Positions 34,101 through 43,688 of a DNA stretch of 64,000 bases are shown here, piece after piece. Location of the stretch: positions 248,001-312,000 of the forward strand of contig NZ_JAHYXK010000004.1 in NCBI RefSeq assembly GCF_019443125.1. Direction: 5' to 3'. The notes under the pieces were generated by a model, which saw nothing but the letters and a program-made list of their open reading frames with translations, was not told the DNA's origin and ran no database searches. The stretch's first letter is position 1, and each line of letters starts with the position of its first letter. Position numbers and translations under genes: made by a program. This stretch comes from Pontibacter aydingkolensis (GTDB lineage Bacteria > Bacteroidota > Bacteroidia > Cytophagales > Hymenobacteraceae).

Positions 34101-35945
34101 TTAAATTTGCTCAACAAAATCTAAAAAGACTCTTTTATGAAGTTCAAGATCCATATCAGGGGATAATGCTACACGGGCAATATAATCTTTGTCGTCTTCT
34201 TTAGTTGTCCCTTGCGTGGATGTTGCGGGTATCGTCCAATAGCACCCTTTTAACTGTCCATAGCTAACACAGTATTTACTCTCGTTCGGAATTTCACTGA
34301 TCATCATATCAATCAGCTTTAAATTTAATGCTCTTTTATAAGCTTCCCTTTCTTCATCAGTGTTCCCTTTAGTAGGAAGATCCAGTGAAAATACGGATGG
34401 CGTAAATCCTTCTTTTGCCAGTTCTTCCGAAACAAAATTGATCTTTGCCGCTGGTAAAACCTCTTTGATAAAGTTTACATATTCACGTGTGTTCCTGTAA
34501 GCATCTTCAATCCTTTGATTCATGGAAGGCAATTGCTCTGCCAATACCTCCATCTGAAAATCTGTAGCCTCGTTGTCGCAAAGTATCAGGTGCTGTTGAA
34601 TTCTTTCCAGCAACGCTTCAGCTTTAGTGTTTGCGACACAGTAGCCGGCTGTAACTTTTCCGCCACTCGGGAATTTAGATCCGCTCACATAAGATATGAC
34701 CCTGACCGATGAGAGTATGTTCTCCTCGCTTGCGAATTGTACATTCGGGCAAAATGTCTGATCCAGGATAAACACCGGATCAATGGCAACTCCACCGGTA
34801 GCAGTCTTACGCTCCTTACTCAGCACATTTCTTAACTTTTCAAGATCCGGAACCTCGACTCTTGGGTTTGTTGGAATCTCAGCGATAATGTAGGAAACAG
34901 CATCTTCGTTAGCAATTTTATCCAGCACTGTATCAATACTTTGAACCATATCATGATTCCCATCAACCGGTAAATCTACTACTTCAACATTATCGATACA
35001 TGCATCTATTCGCCTGGCCTGGTCATTTGTTCCACCATAGCAATTTGGAGGCACAACAAATCTGATGTCTTTTCCATTATGATTATCCAAGGCATCATGA
35101 ACCAACCCCATCATGATCACATACTGAATAGACAGCCCGGAGGAACCAATCAGTGCTTTGGTATCTGTACCGGTAATCTTTTTAATTGAATTTAAGACAA
35201 GAGCTTTGTTCTCCTCGACGGCACTTTTCTCATTATTGGAAACAGATTTTCCGATCAGTTGCTGCAAGGCAGAATAACAATTAGCCGGCGTCATCGCAAT
35301 TGTCTCTCTTCTTCGCACATGCTGGATTTCTGAGATATAGCTCTCGTTTTGCTCACCATTTACCAATAAAATGCTTCCCAGGTGAGAATGAGCTTGTACA
35401 AGGAAATCAATATTCGGGTTGAGATCTACTTTACCAATTTCATCTTCTTGTGAAACGAATATCGTGCTGCCGTTAAATTGGTAGATATCCTCTACTTTCT
35501 CAACATGCTTTAGGTCAAACTTATACCCATAAACGCGCTTTAGTACTTCTGCATCAAAAGACTCTGGTAATTCACCGGTATAAATGATTTGTGTGTTCTT
35601 ATGATCCAACAAGCTTTTTCTTAGAACTGCCAAAATAGGAACCGTCTTCGATGAAAAACTTATTACATTTTCAGGTTTTAGCTTATTCAACTTAGCAATT
35701 GTCCATTCCAGTACTGAGGATAATGGATGGCCTAACCGAATATAGTCGAATGCGGTGGGCAGTTCACTGAGCGCTGATGTTTCAGAATTATTATCTTTAA
35801 ATAAGATTTCAAACTGCTCTAAGAATTGGGTTTTGGCTAATTGCTCATTATAAATATCCAGCCGATGTGTTGTCAGCCTCAACCAGTCAGTTGGCATATT
35901 TTTTAATGCATCTTCAATATAGTTTAGCACATTACTATCTTTCAT
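34101..35945 (-). CDS. PLP-dependent Cys/Met metabolism-type enzyme
   Basis: 614 residues from ATG at 35945 (a GTG three codons upstream is possible). The region about 270-560 is a fold type I PLP domain related to cystathionine gamma-synthase/lyase. It has PPNCYGGTNDQARR, AEIPTNPRVEVPDLE, DPVFILDQTFCP and SGSKFPSGGK, where the SGSK Lys is the expected Schiff-base residue. The first ~250 residues are an extra domain I do not recognise, so the protein is longer than the ~400-residue family norm. Substrate cannot be assigned; a sulphur-amino-acid lyase or synthase is likely. It stands alone, with long spacers on the upstream side. Confidence 0.82.
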   Translation of the reverse strand: MKDSNVLNYIEDALKNMPTDWLRLTTHRLDIYNEQLAKTQFLEQFEILFKDNNSETSALSELPTAFDYIRLGHPLSSVLEWTIAKLNKLKPENVISFSSKTVPILAVLRKSLLDHKNTQIIYTGELPESFDAEVLKRVYGYKFDLKHVEKVEDIYQFNGSTIFVSQEDEIGKVDLNPNIDFLVQAHSHLGSILLVNGEQNESYISEIQHVRRRETIAMTPANCYSALQQLIGKSVSNNEKSAVEENKALVLNSIKKITGTDTKALIGSSGLSIQYVIMMGLVHDALDNHNGKDIRFVVPPNCYGGTNDQARRIDACIDNVEVVDLPVDGNHDMVQSIDTVLDKIANEDAVSYIIAEIPTNPRVEVPDLEKLRNVLSKERKTATGGVAIDPVFILDQTFCPNVQFASEENILSSVRVISYVSGSKFPSGGKVTAGYCVANTKAEALLERIQQHLILCDNEATDFQMEVLAEQLPSMNQRIEDAYRNTREYVNFIKEVLPAAKINFVSEELAKEGFTPSVFSLDLPTKGNTDEEREAYKRALNLKLIDMMISEIPNESKYCVSYGQLKGCYWTIPATSTQGTTKEDDKDYIARVALSPDMDLELHKRVFLDFVEQI

Positions 35946-36881
35946 AATTTTCACTGTGAGATAAGTATTATAAGTTACAAAGTAGTAGAAAATATAATCT
36001 CTTGCCTAGTTTTAAAATGGTGAATGAGATGCTAATTACCAGTCTTCTTTTTCAACGAAATTTCAATATAAAAGGAAGTAACCTCATAACCTTCTGAAAG
36101 GGAAAAGCTTAGTCTTCGGTTTTGGGTTTCTTAATCAATTCCCTCATCATTCTTAGATGCATCGCGTTTAGCTTTTTTCACCGCAACTTTAAGTGACACC
36201 TGATGTGCCTTCCTTTCCTTGAATTCTTTTTGGCGCTGCTTTTTTTGTTGGTCTCTTGATCTGGTACTCATAACTTAGTTTTTCAATAGCTAATTTTTAA
36301 ATCTGGTAAAGCCTAATTTCCATTATAATCTAATGTATACGCTTTAACGAATTTAAATTATTTTCTGCATTGGAATCACAATAGATTAAGAAACTGATGT
36401 ATAAAGTGAGAATCGCTTTACATCGCCACTAGTTCTTTTAGAAAGGCTTAGTAACTTTTAAATCAGAGCTATCTATATGAATATTTCTATACTACAAGCC
36501 AGATTATACTTTAAGATTAAAGCTTCCTATCTACATATACTCAAAGTTTTGTTGAACATATTTTTCATTGTTTAATGTATCAGGGCTTTAGATGGCACTT
36601 TTTCCCCAACTAAGTATAATCAGGTAATCGTAAAAAACTAATCTATAACAATTGAATTTGCATCTTAAGACTACTTCAATTGCTATCAAGCTCGATTTAA
36701 AATCCTAAAAAGTACGCGCAAACTTTACCATTGTAATTAAATGACAAACTGACACTTATAGCCACCTACCCCTAAAAGAACTTATTTTAAAACCACTAGT
36801 ATAAAATAATAACACCTGGTACGCTGCTTGCGGATATTGCTGCTCTCTTAATGGCACTTCTACCCTAACTTGTATCGCCTT
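35946..36881. other. About 0.9-kb AT-rich spacer with one small gene
   Basis: Apart from the small basic protein gene at 36131-36271, this region shows no ORF, repeat or clear promoter. It separates the divergently transcribed PLP enzyme and methyltransferase genes. Its composition (about two thirds A+T by eye) is like the other spacers on either side. Confidence 0.6.
36131..36271 (-). CDS. Small basic protein (46 residues), intact copy
   Basis: Starts MSTRSRDQQKKQRQKEF and continues with a Lys/Arg/Gln-rich helix, then an acidic tail ending DEGID. The frame is supported by conservation: a decayed paralogue at 25500-25660 encodes nearly the same residues. No family is known to me. The strong positive charge suggests binding to nucleic acid or ribosomes, but this is inference. 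Confidence 0.65.
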   Translation of the reverse strand: MSTRSRDQQKKQRQKEFKERKAHQVSLKVAVKKAKRDASKNDEGID

Positions 36882-37580
36882 ATGTTTACCCCTGTTTCAG
36901 TCCTGCTTTTATACTTGCTTAGTTTGTTTTCTCTGCAGGCAGATGTTTACAAAGACAGAAGAGAAGCCCTAGTAAAACGTCATATTGAGGGAAGAGGCAT
37001 ATCTGATAAAGCTGTGCTGGATGCGATGCGTACTGTTGAAAGGCATAAGTTTGTTCCTCAGGATCAGGTTTCACAAGCTTACGAAGACCACCCGCTTCCC
37101 ATTGGCTATGGACAAACCATCTCGCAGCCTTATATTGTTGCTTACATGACACAGGTTATCAAACCAAAACCCCACATGAAAGTACTCGAAATAGGTACGG
37201 GCTCAGGTTACCAGGCAGCAGTTTTAGCAGAGATCGTAAGGAAGGTTTATACCATTGAGATTGTGCCTGAACACGGAAAAATGGCTGCAGAGCGGTTAAA
37301 AAAGCTAGGCTATGATAACGTGGAAGTAAAAGTCGGTGATGGGTACAAAGGCTGGGAAGAGCATGCTCCCTATGATGCTATTGTTGTAACTGCCGGCGCA
37401 GAGTCTGTTCCTCCACCCCTTCTGGATCAATTAAAAGAAGGCGGTAGAATGGTTATACCAGTAGGTCCTGCTTTTGCAACGCAATCGCTGATGCTGATAG
37501 AAAAAAGAAAGGGCAAAGCCGTTACAAAAAATCTGATGCCGGTGATATTTGTGCCTTTTACCAGAAGCGAAAAGAAATAA
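36882..37580 (+). CDS. pcm: Protein-L-isoaspartate O-methyltransferase, probably exported
   Basis: 232 residues from ATG at 36882 (a TTG four codons upstream is possible). Uses S-adenosylmethionine to repair isoaspartyl residues. Family motifs: HKFVPQDQVSQAYEDHPLPI, GYGQTISQPYIVAYM, LEIGTGSGYQAAVLAEI (SAM site), YDAIVVTAGAESVP and GGRMVIPVG. The N-terminus has a hydrophobic stretch (VSVLLLYLLSLFSLQA) that looks like a signal peptide, as in some other proteobacterial and Bacteroidetes homologues. A periplasmic location raises the question of SAM supply, so it may be membrane-anchored facing inside. It is a stand-alone gene. Confidence 0.93.
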   Translation: MFTPVSVLLLYLLSLFSLQADVYKDRREALVKRHIEGRGISDKAVLDAMRTVERHKFVPQDQVSQAYEDHPLPIGYGQTISQPYIVAYMTQVIKPKPHMKVLEIGTGSGYQAAVLAEIVRKVYTIEIVPEHGKMAAERLKKLGYDNVEVKVGDGYKGWEEHAPYDAIVVTAGAESVPPPLLDQLKEGGRMVIPVGPAFATQSLMLIEKRKGKAVTKNLMPVIFVPFTRSEKK

Positions 37581-37818
37581 CGCGCTACAAAAAGACTATG
37601 CAATTGCTTCTACTTTAAAGTATAATTTAATGTATAAGTATAAATCAAAACATGCTGTAGATCAGGATGTAACATCTTAAAGCATAAATACTTCCGATGT
37701 AAAGCATTATCTTTTACCTCTCATTTAACTATAAAATCAAGCCCGGTTTCTGCTCACAACTCAACTTTCCCCCAAGTCTTAAGTAAAGTCTATATAGCTA
37801 GGTGTAGTTAGATAATCT

Positions 37819-38520
37819 ATGGACTTATTTATTTTAGAATCAACGGATCTCAATGCCAGTACTATTATAATCAGGTTACTTTTAAGTACTTTATTAGGTG
37901 GCCTATTGGGTTGGGAAAGAGAGAGCAGGCGCCAGAATGCCGGTTTAAGAACCCATATAATTATATCCGTAGGCTCTTGCCTGCTTATGCTGATCTCTAT
38001 TTTTATTCCGCAGTCATTTTCTGATTACCCTAACGTAGACCCCGGAAGAATTGCGGCCCAGGTTGTTTCCGGTATAGGCTTTTTAGGGGCTGGTGCTATT
38101 TTCAGGCTTGGCGGAAGCACGCACGGCCTGACTACCGCTGCTACAATATGGGCCGTAGCGGCAGTAGGCCTGTCGGTTGGAGTTGGCATGTATGGGGCCG
38201 CAACAGTTGTAACCCTACTCCTCTTGTTTGTTCTAGCCATATTGGATAAGGTAGAGAAAAAATTCTTCAATGCTGGGGCCTTAAAAATCTTGAAGATCAA
38301 TTTTCAGTCAGCTAAAATCGAGACAAGCAGAATATTGACCATACTTGAGAAGCATGATATCATTACCAAAAGTATAAATGTGCTTCAGTCTAAAAACAAA
38401 CAGAATGCCACCATCAAACTATATGTATTTGTGCCCGAAGGCCTGCACGTAAAGCAGTTTTACAAGGATCTGAACGAACTAAAGAATGTGGGACAGATAT
38501 CGCTTGGGCAGGATTTTTAA
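37819..38520 (+). CDS. MgtC/SapB family membrane protein
   Basis: 233 residues. Four to five membrane helices in the first 150 residues with the MgtC signature (RLLLSTLLGGLLGWERE, NAGLRTHIIISVGSCLLML, VVSGIGFLGAGAIFR, LTTAATIWAVAAVGL). A C-terminal soluble ACT-like domain follows (about 155-233). Members help tolerate low Mg2+ and membrane stress; in other bacteria MgtC acts on the F-ATPase. No Mg2+ transporter gene is adjacent. Confidence 0.93.
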   Translation: MDLFILESTDLNASTIIIRLLLSTLLGGLLGWERESRRQNAGLRTHIIISVGSCLLMLISIFIPQSFSDYPNVDPGRIAAQVVSGIGFLGAGAIFRLGGSTHGLTTAATIWAVAAVGLSVGVGMYGAATVVTLLLLFVLAILDKVEKKFFNAGALKILKINFQSAKIETSRILTILEKHDIITKSINVLQSKNKQNATIKLYVFVPEGLHVKQFYKDLNELKNVGQISLGQDF

Positions 38521-38605
38521 CTTCGGATGTGCTTTAGAAGTATAAACACCAGAATTCGATAGCTTATACTTTTATATGTCCAGTCTGTTTAAAGTATAAC
38601 CCCGG

Positions 38606-38637
38606 CTTAGGTACTACCCAAAATTATACTTTACAAC
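38606..38637. terminator. AAGTATAA inverted pair between convergent genes
   Basis: In the spacer after mgtC-like and pirin genes, AAAGTATAA is followed about 25 bases later by TTATACTTT, forming a 9-bp inverted repeat. Two further AAGTATA/TATACTT words lie just upstream (around 38540-38572). It probably acts as a weak bidirectional terminator; coordinates are approximate to a few bases. Confidence 0.4.
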
Positions 38638-38645
38638 TACCTAAC

Positions 38646-39560
38646 TCAGGAAAGCGCCTGAGGTGGCGGATCTCCGGCTGGCCTGGATCGGTCTTCAGGC
38701 AATGGTGTGAACTCCAGGTTATCTGTAGGAGGTAAAAGTATACGTCCCTCTTTCCAATCGGCTTTTGCCTGCTCTATGCGCTCTTTCCTTGATGACACAA
38801 AATTCCACCAGATAAATCTTTCTCCCAAAGGCTCCCCTCCCAGTAGCATAAGCGTGGTTTTTTCCTTTGCCAGTATTTTGGGATCTACCCCTTTGCTAAA
38901 CACAAGCATTTGCCCCGAAGTATACGTTCTGCCACCAACTTCTATACTTCCGTTGGCAATGTAAATTCCCCGCTCTGCGTGTTCTTTCGGCAGCCCGAAG
39001 CGCGCATCTTTGTCTAGTATAGCATGCAGGTAGAATAAGGGAGAATGAGTTTTAACGTGGTTCATCAGTCCGTAAGCATCTCCGGCTATCAGTCGCATCC
39101 ATACACCGGTATCGGTATAAATAGGCAGTTGCTCAGGTTTATAATTGTTGAATGCTGGTGCGGCTTCCTCATCTTTTTCCGGCAGTGCCACCCAGGTCTG
39201 TATCATTTCCAGTTTACCGCCTGCCAGGGCTGAAGGGTCTTCAAACCGCTCTGAGTGGGCGATACCACTTCCGGCCGTCATCCAGTTTACTTCCCCGGGA
39301 CGAATAACCTGCTCCACCCCAAGACTGTCGCGGTGGGTTACCTGCCCACCAAACAAATAACTTACGGTTGATAGTCCAATGTGCGGATGCGGCAATACAT
39401 CCATAGAATCTGATGTTTTAGGTTGTACTGCCACAGGTCCGGCATGGTCCATAAAAATAAAGGGGCCTACCATTCGTTTTAAGCGGAATGGAAGTATCCG
39501 GCGAACATCCATTCCAGGTCCTATAGATGCTTTTCGGGCTTCGATAACAATGTCCAGCAT
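38646..39560 (-). CDS. Pirin family protein
   Basis: 304 residues from ATG at 39560 (the frame extends three codons to a TTG at 39569). Two cupin domains; the N-terminal one has GPFIFMDHAGPV and PHPHIGLSTVSYLFGG, with metal-binding His residues, and GEVNWMTAGSGIAHSERF. The C-terminal cupin (about 170-290) has the pirin_C pattern (SPLFYLHAILDKDARFGLP, LMLLGGEPLGERFIWWNFV). Some pirins are quercetin 2,3-dioxygenases, others regulators; nothing here decides between them. Confidence 0.93.
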   Translation of the reverse strand: MLDIVIEARKASIGPGMDVRRILPFRLKRMVGPFIFMDHAGPVAVQPKTSDSMDVLPHPHIGLSTVSYLFGGQVTHRDSLGVEQVIRPGEVNWMTAGSGIAHSERFEDPSALAGGKLEMIQTWVALPEKDEEAAPAFNNYKPEQLPIYTDTGVWMRLIAGDAYGLMNHVKTHSPLFYLHAILDKDARFGLPKEHAERGIYIANGSIEVGGRTYTSGQMLVFSKGVDPKILAKEKTTLMLLGGEPLGERFIWWNFVSSRKERIEQAKADWKEGRILLPPTDNLEFTPLPEDRSRPAGDPPPQALS

Positions 39561-39597
39561 AGCGAGCAAAATTAATTTATACTTTAAAACGGAAAAT

Positions 39598-39780
39598 ATG
39601 CCTACCCAGGCTGTAAATTTTCAACACATCCACAAAGCGGGTGCCCAACAGTTGACAGGAAAAAGTTGGAGCGCATTCAAAAATCATGGTAGTGATTGGC
39701 AGGTAAGAAATGCACAGCCCCAAGGTTATCGCCAGTGCTCAAAAGCTATTTTCCTGAACGTCAAATCGCCATCGCGATAG
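39598..39780 (+). CDS. Short ORF of uncertain reality
   Basis: 60 codons from ATG (MPTQAVNFQHIHKAGAQQ) with polar content (GKSWSAFKNHGSDW). It fills most of the 310-base gap between pirin and the beta-barrel gene. The neighbouring frame reads on with SYFPERQIAIAIAHAL, so this could be a frameshifted remnant of a longer gene. No family recognised. Confidence 0.25.
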   Translation: MPTQAVNFQHIHKAGAQQLTGKSWSAFKNHGSDWQVRNAQPQGYRQCSKAIFLNVKSPSR

Positions 39781-39879
39781 CACACGCCTTAACAGTGTAC
39801 TTAAATCACCACGTCTCGTATTATATTAATACAAATTATACTTATATTATCAATAATAACTACCGTTGCCAGTTATCCT

Positions 39880-40926
39880 ATGAAGACAACTTTACTCCTG
39901 TTCATACTACTCTATCAGTTAAACTTTCTCATGGCCCAGACAATGCCAGGGATTCGCTTTGGTGCTAGTATGAGTAAAATTAATGGGATCAGTAGCACAA
40001 AAGGTAGCTACGATTGGCTGTATCAATATCATGGCGGCTTTATGCTGACTCATAAAATAGGGAGTAAACTTTACCTGCAACCGGAGTCCATGTACTCGCA
40101 GAAGGGTTACTACTATGAGATAGCCAGAAATAACAAGGGTGTTTTTAAGGATACGGTGATGTATCGTGAGAAAACGCAGTTGAACTACCTGGACATACCT
40201 ATTCTTGCCAGAGCAGGAACAAACCGATTTTATATGGAGGCTGGTCCACAACTCTCATTTTTCATGAATGGCAGGCGCACAGAAACACGCACCACTAACT
40301 CAAACGGTATAGTTACCGACCACCAGCATACCCGCGACCTTATTGGCTTCGCTGATGACTTTGATATTGGTTTTACCGGCGGATTCGGTTACCAGACAGA
40401 CCTGGGGCTTGGTTTGGGCCTGCGCTTTAACCAGAGCTTCAAAGAGTTGGTTCACCGTGAAAAATGGAAACGGAATGTAGTTGTCCAGCTTTCTACTTTT
40501 TACATACTTGGCAAACGGAAAGAGATATTGGCTGAGAAAGCGCCTGTGCCGATTACCATTCCAAATCCGGATATTGACTACTACGATAAAAGGAAAGCCA
40601 ACAAGAAGGCGTATACAATCATAGGCAGAACAAACATGCCGCGTGTCAGTTTTACAAAAGTAGCTGAAAGCGAGCAGATGCATGTTCAGTTCAAGATCAT
40701 AACCACTGGTTTTTATACTCCCCAGGACATTCTGATTGCGGGTTCAAGTGGCATTGAGGAGAATACCGGCTTATTTCTGGGCTTCAGGAATGTGCAGTTC
40801 CCGTTTGAAGGCAGCATACAGTTCTCTACTTCAAGCGGTGGTGGCTCAACATTGGTACAAAGCAGGATGGAGTACGAAATTAAAGAACCAGGATTTTGGC
40901 GGATCACAATTACTGTCAGCCAGTAA
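39880..40926 (+). CDS. Outer-membrane beta-barrel protein (PorT-like) with C-terminal extension
   Basis: 348 residues. Signal peptide (LLLFILLYQLNFLMA). Residues 20-215 show the 8-strand barrel pattern of the Bacteroidetes outer membrane beta-barrel domain (PGIRFGASMSK, KLYLQPESMYSQKGYYYE, LNYLDIPILARAG, GFTGGFGYQTDLGLGLGLR). The C-terminal ~110 residues (about 235-348) form a separate soluble beta domain (FKIITTGFYTPQDILIAGS) that I do not recognise. Ligand unknown. Converges with the receptor gene at 41160. Confidence 0.85.
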   Translation: MKTTLLLFILLYQLNFLMAQTMPGIRFGASMSKINGISSTKGSYDWLYQYHGGFMLTHKIGSKLYLQPESMYSQKGYYYEIARNNKGVFKDTVMYREKTQLNYLDIPILARAGTNRFYMEAGPQLSFFMNGRRTETRTTNSNGIVTDHQHTRDLIGFADDFDIGFTGGFGYQTDLGLGLGLRFNQSFKELVHREKWKRNVVVQLSTFYILGKRKEILAEKAPVPITIPNPDIDYYDKRKANKKAYTIIGRTNMPRVSFTKVAESEQMHVQFKIITTGFYTPQDILIAGSSGIEENTGLFLGFRNVQFPFEGSIQFSTSSGGGSTLVQSRMEYEIKEPGFWRITITVSQ

Positions 40927-41047
40927 CTTTTGCAGATAGTAATGCAAAAAACCATTTTCACTAAAAAGAATGAAAGCAAATACAGCATGCCTTTACGCTG
41001 ATGTTGACTTCCTGTAGTGCCTTTAAAGCGATAACCCATATTGGCAA

Positions 41048-41077
41048 AAAAGCCTCTGGCTAAAACCAAAGGCTTTT
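41048..41077. terminator. Bidirectional terminator between convergent genes
   Basis: AAAAGCCT (41048-41055) pairs with AGGCTTTT (41070-41077) around a 14-base loop, flanked by short A and T runs. It lies in the 233-base gap between the beta-barrel gene and the receptor gene. Confidence 0.65.
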
Positions 41078-41159
41078 ACAGCAAACACTAAACAATTTCT
41101 TTGAATGGAGCAGTACAGGCAAACCAGTCTTTAAACTCACTTATGCGGAAGATTACCAA

Positions 41160-43688
41160 CTATTGCATCGAGTTTTCTTCCCCTTCCTTGGCATCGTCAT
41201 TAGAGACTTTCTTAACCCGGCGTGGCCTGGCTTTGGCATCCTGCTTTCCGAACTGGTAGTTAAAGCTCAACCGTACCTGTCGCATGTTAATACTCAGGGC
41301 GTTGGTCTGGTTCAGAACAAGTATATTTTCGGAGTTGTATGTCTTGATTACACGTTCACGCGTCACGTACTTATTAAATGGGTTGTTTACCCCCAGCGTT
41401 ACGTTTCCTTTTTTGTTCAGCACTTCTTTTCTCAGGGCAAAGTTGTAGGTTCCGTAGGGCAGCACTTTACCTTGCAGCGATATCTGAGACGAGTTATAAT
41501 CGCCTGCCATCTGTGCACTGAAACCTTTGTTGAAGTTGTAAGACACATTTAGGTTGGTATTGTATACAATGCCGGAGTTAGACTGCTGCTGTCCGGCACC
41601 GTCAATAGAGGCATAGAACAGATTTACGTTACTGCTAATCCTACCCTTCTCCAAAAACTTTATACTACTAGAAAGGCTAAGCCCGCAGAAACTCTCCTGC
41701 CCTATATTGCCGAAAGTAGTAGTTACTCTGCCCACAGAGTCCGGGTTAGAACCATTGTAAGGCGTGCTGAGTGACTGGATGGCATTGTTTGTCTGACGCA
41801 GGTACAAGGATGCATTTATTGTTGCGCCGGATTTATAGAAGGTACTAAAACCTAACTCATATGCATCTGTTAACTCAGCTTCCAGGTCAGGGTTACCACG
41901 CGTCACATTCTTCGGATTACTCACGTTCTCGTAAGGGTTTAAAAGAGACAACTGTGGCCGCTGAATACGCTTGGAGTAGTTGAACTTGATCGTCTGGTTT
42001 TCCTTCAGGTTCCTGGACACAGAAAAGCCAGGGAACAGATTCTGATACTCCTGCGCTACTGTAGTGCCGTTTGTAATAAAGTCTCCATCAATCTCGGTAT
42101 GCTCGTACCTTAAACCCATCTTCAGGTTATACTTCTCTAGTTTCATGCCATACATCGCATAAGAAGAAAGCACATCCTGGTTATAAGAAAACACATCCGT
42201 TCTTTCTGGCTGCAGCACAAAAGGCGATGAAGCCGGACTTGCCACCAGGAAACGGTAGTCGCTTTCGGCATAGCGCCAGATGGCTTTCGTGCCGATCTCT
42301 AAGGTTTGGGTTTTACTTATCGGATGCGTGTAATCAGCCTGGGCAGTCATTTCTTCGTTGTAGGCATCGTTGTAGTTCTGCTCCTTTTGTGTTAGCTGGC
42401 TGTCCTGGAACAACTCCATAAAGTTTTCGTTATCGCGGCTGTTCCTGCTTATGAGTCCCAGCACCGAAAGCTCCTGCCCCTGCTTCTTAAAGGATCTGGT
42501 ATAGTCTAAGTTGATATCATAATTAATTCCCTCAAAGCCATTGCTGCCTACACGGGTGTTTCTGGTATCCGGAGAACTCTTAAAAGTATTTGTAGTTACT
42601 TGCGTTGTTTTAAACTCAACATCAGGAATCGTCATGCGAATGCCTGCCGCAATGTAACTTGTCTTACCAAGCCCATAATCGGCCCCAAACTGCAGTAACC
42701 TGGAAGAAGCAATTCTGTTAGCATCAACATTCTGCGTGCTTCTGGATATAGATGATCCAGGGCCGAAAACCGATGTAATGTTATTTTTACCACGCATATC
42801 GGCCATTGCATAGCCCAGGGTGCTGCTTACACCTACTTTGCCTTTTCGGTAGACCAGACCCATGTTGGCATTGCTGTTAATCGTGCCCAGATTAGCAGCA
42901 AAGTTTCCGGTCAGGCCCTGTACACCGCTGTCTTTCTTCAGGATGATGTTGATGATACCTGCCGTTCCCTCCGCATCGTACTTTGCCGATGGGCTGGTGA
43001 TCACCTCCACGGCTTTGATCTGGTCGGCAGGAATCTGTTTAAGGGCATCGGCTACATTACTGGCCACAACCGCAGACGGCTTGTTGTTGATGAGAACCCG
43101 AATATTAGAACTGCCACGCAGCTGTACGTTTCCCTCCAGGTCTACACTCATTCCCGGTACTTTCGCCATCACTTCGGCCGCTGTTGCACCAGGGTTAATG
43201 TCTTTATCAACGTTGTAAACCATACGGTCCACTTTGTCTTCTATCAAAGGCTTTTCTCCGGTAATAGTAACTTCGCTTAGAGTTTTTGTGCTTGACTTAA
43301 GTATAACTGTTCCCACGTTCACATCATCCTTTCCTTTCTCAACAGCCACATTATCAACTACCATACTTTCGTAGCCAACAAAGCTTATGGTTAGCTTATA
43401 ATGCCCGGGAGCAACCTCAGCAATACTAAACCTGCCTCTGCTGTCGGTAGTAGAGCCATTTACAATTTTGCCCGTGCCTTTGTTAACCAGCGCCACCGAG
43501 GCAAACTCCACAGGGGCTTTTGTCACCTCATCCTGAATAGTGCCGCTTATCTTACCCTCGCCTTTTGCCATGGGTTGTGATGCGACTGGCGCCTTGCCAG
43601 CACCTACTGGCTGGCCTGCCACATTTTGGGCAATAGAAGCCTGTGCAGCGAGAAAGCCCGCTACGGCCATAAGTATAATCTTTTTCAT
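41160..43688 (-). CDS. TonB-dependent receptor-like outer-membrane protein
   Basis: 842 residues. Signal peptide at 1-20. An N-terminal carboxypeptidase-regulatory-like domain (about 45-130: GTIQDEVTKAPVEFASVAL, GRFSIAEVAPGHYKLTISFV), then a plug domain (about 135-260: TITGEKPLIEDKVDRMVYNV, KVPGMSVDLEGNVQLRGSSN, VEVITSPSAKYDAEGTAGI). A large C-terminal barrel (270-815) follows the pattern of the outer membrane beta-barrel family that often lacks a SusD partner. The tail is short and Lys-rich. It lies near, but upstream of, a LytTR/sensor pair, with a MITE-like element between. In this family substrate ranges from siderophores to peptides and cannot be told here. Confidence 0.93.
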   Translation of the reverse strand: MKKIILMAVAGFLAAQASIAQNVAGQPVGAGKAPVASQPMAKGEGKISGTIQDEVTKAPVEFASVALVNKGTGKIVNGSTTDSRGRFSIAEVAPGHYKLTISFVGYESMVVDNVAVEKGKDDVNVGTVILKSSTKTLSEVTITGEKPLIEDKVDRMVYNVDKDINPGATAAEVMAKVPGMSVDLEGNVQLRGSSNIRVLINNKPSAVVASNVADALKQIPADQIKAVEVITSPSAKYDAEGTAGIINIILKKDSGVQGLTGNFAANLGTINSNANMGLVYRKGKVGVSSTLGYAMADMRGKNNITSVFGPGSSISRSTQNVDANRIASSRLLQFGADYGLGKTSYIAAGIRMTIPDVEFKTTQVTTNTFKSSPDTRNTRVGSNGFEGINYDINLDYTRSFKKQGQELSVLGLISRNSRDNENFMELFQDSQLTQKEQNYNDAYNEEMTAQADYTHPISKTQTLEIGTKAIWRYAESDYRFLVASPASSPFVLQPERTDVFSYNQDVLSSYAMYGMKLEKYNLKMGLRYEHTEIDGDFITNGTTVAQEYQNLFPGFSVSRNLKENQTIKFNYSKRIQRPQLSLLNPYENVSNPKNVTRGNPDLEAELTDAYELGFSTFYKSGATINASLYLRQTNNAIQSLSTPYNGSNPDSVGRVTTTFGNIGQESFCGLSLSSSIKFLEKGRISSNVNLFYASIDGAGQQQSNSGIVYNTNLNVSYNFNKGFSAQMAGDYNSSQISLQGKVLPYGTYNFALRKEVLNKKGNVTLGVNNPFNKYVTRERVIKTYNSENILVLNQTNALSINMRQVRLSFNYQFGKQDAKARPRRVKKVSNDDAKEGEENSMQ

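Noticed and set aside
39379..39780. 133-codon plus-strand ORF overlapping the pirin gene
   Set aside because: The first two thirds are antisense to pirin; only the last 60 codons are outside and they are weak.
40927..41159. Small lipoprotein gene (LMLTSCSAF-like peptide)
   Set aside because: Only about 25 codons with no ATG at a proper place; overlaps the terminator. Could be a remnant but unsupported.
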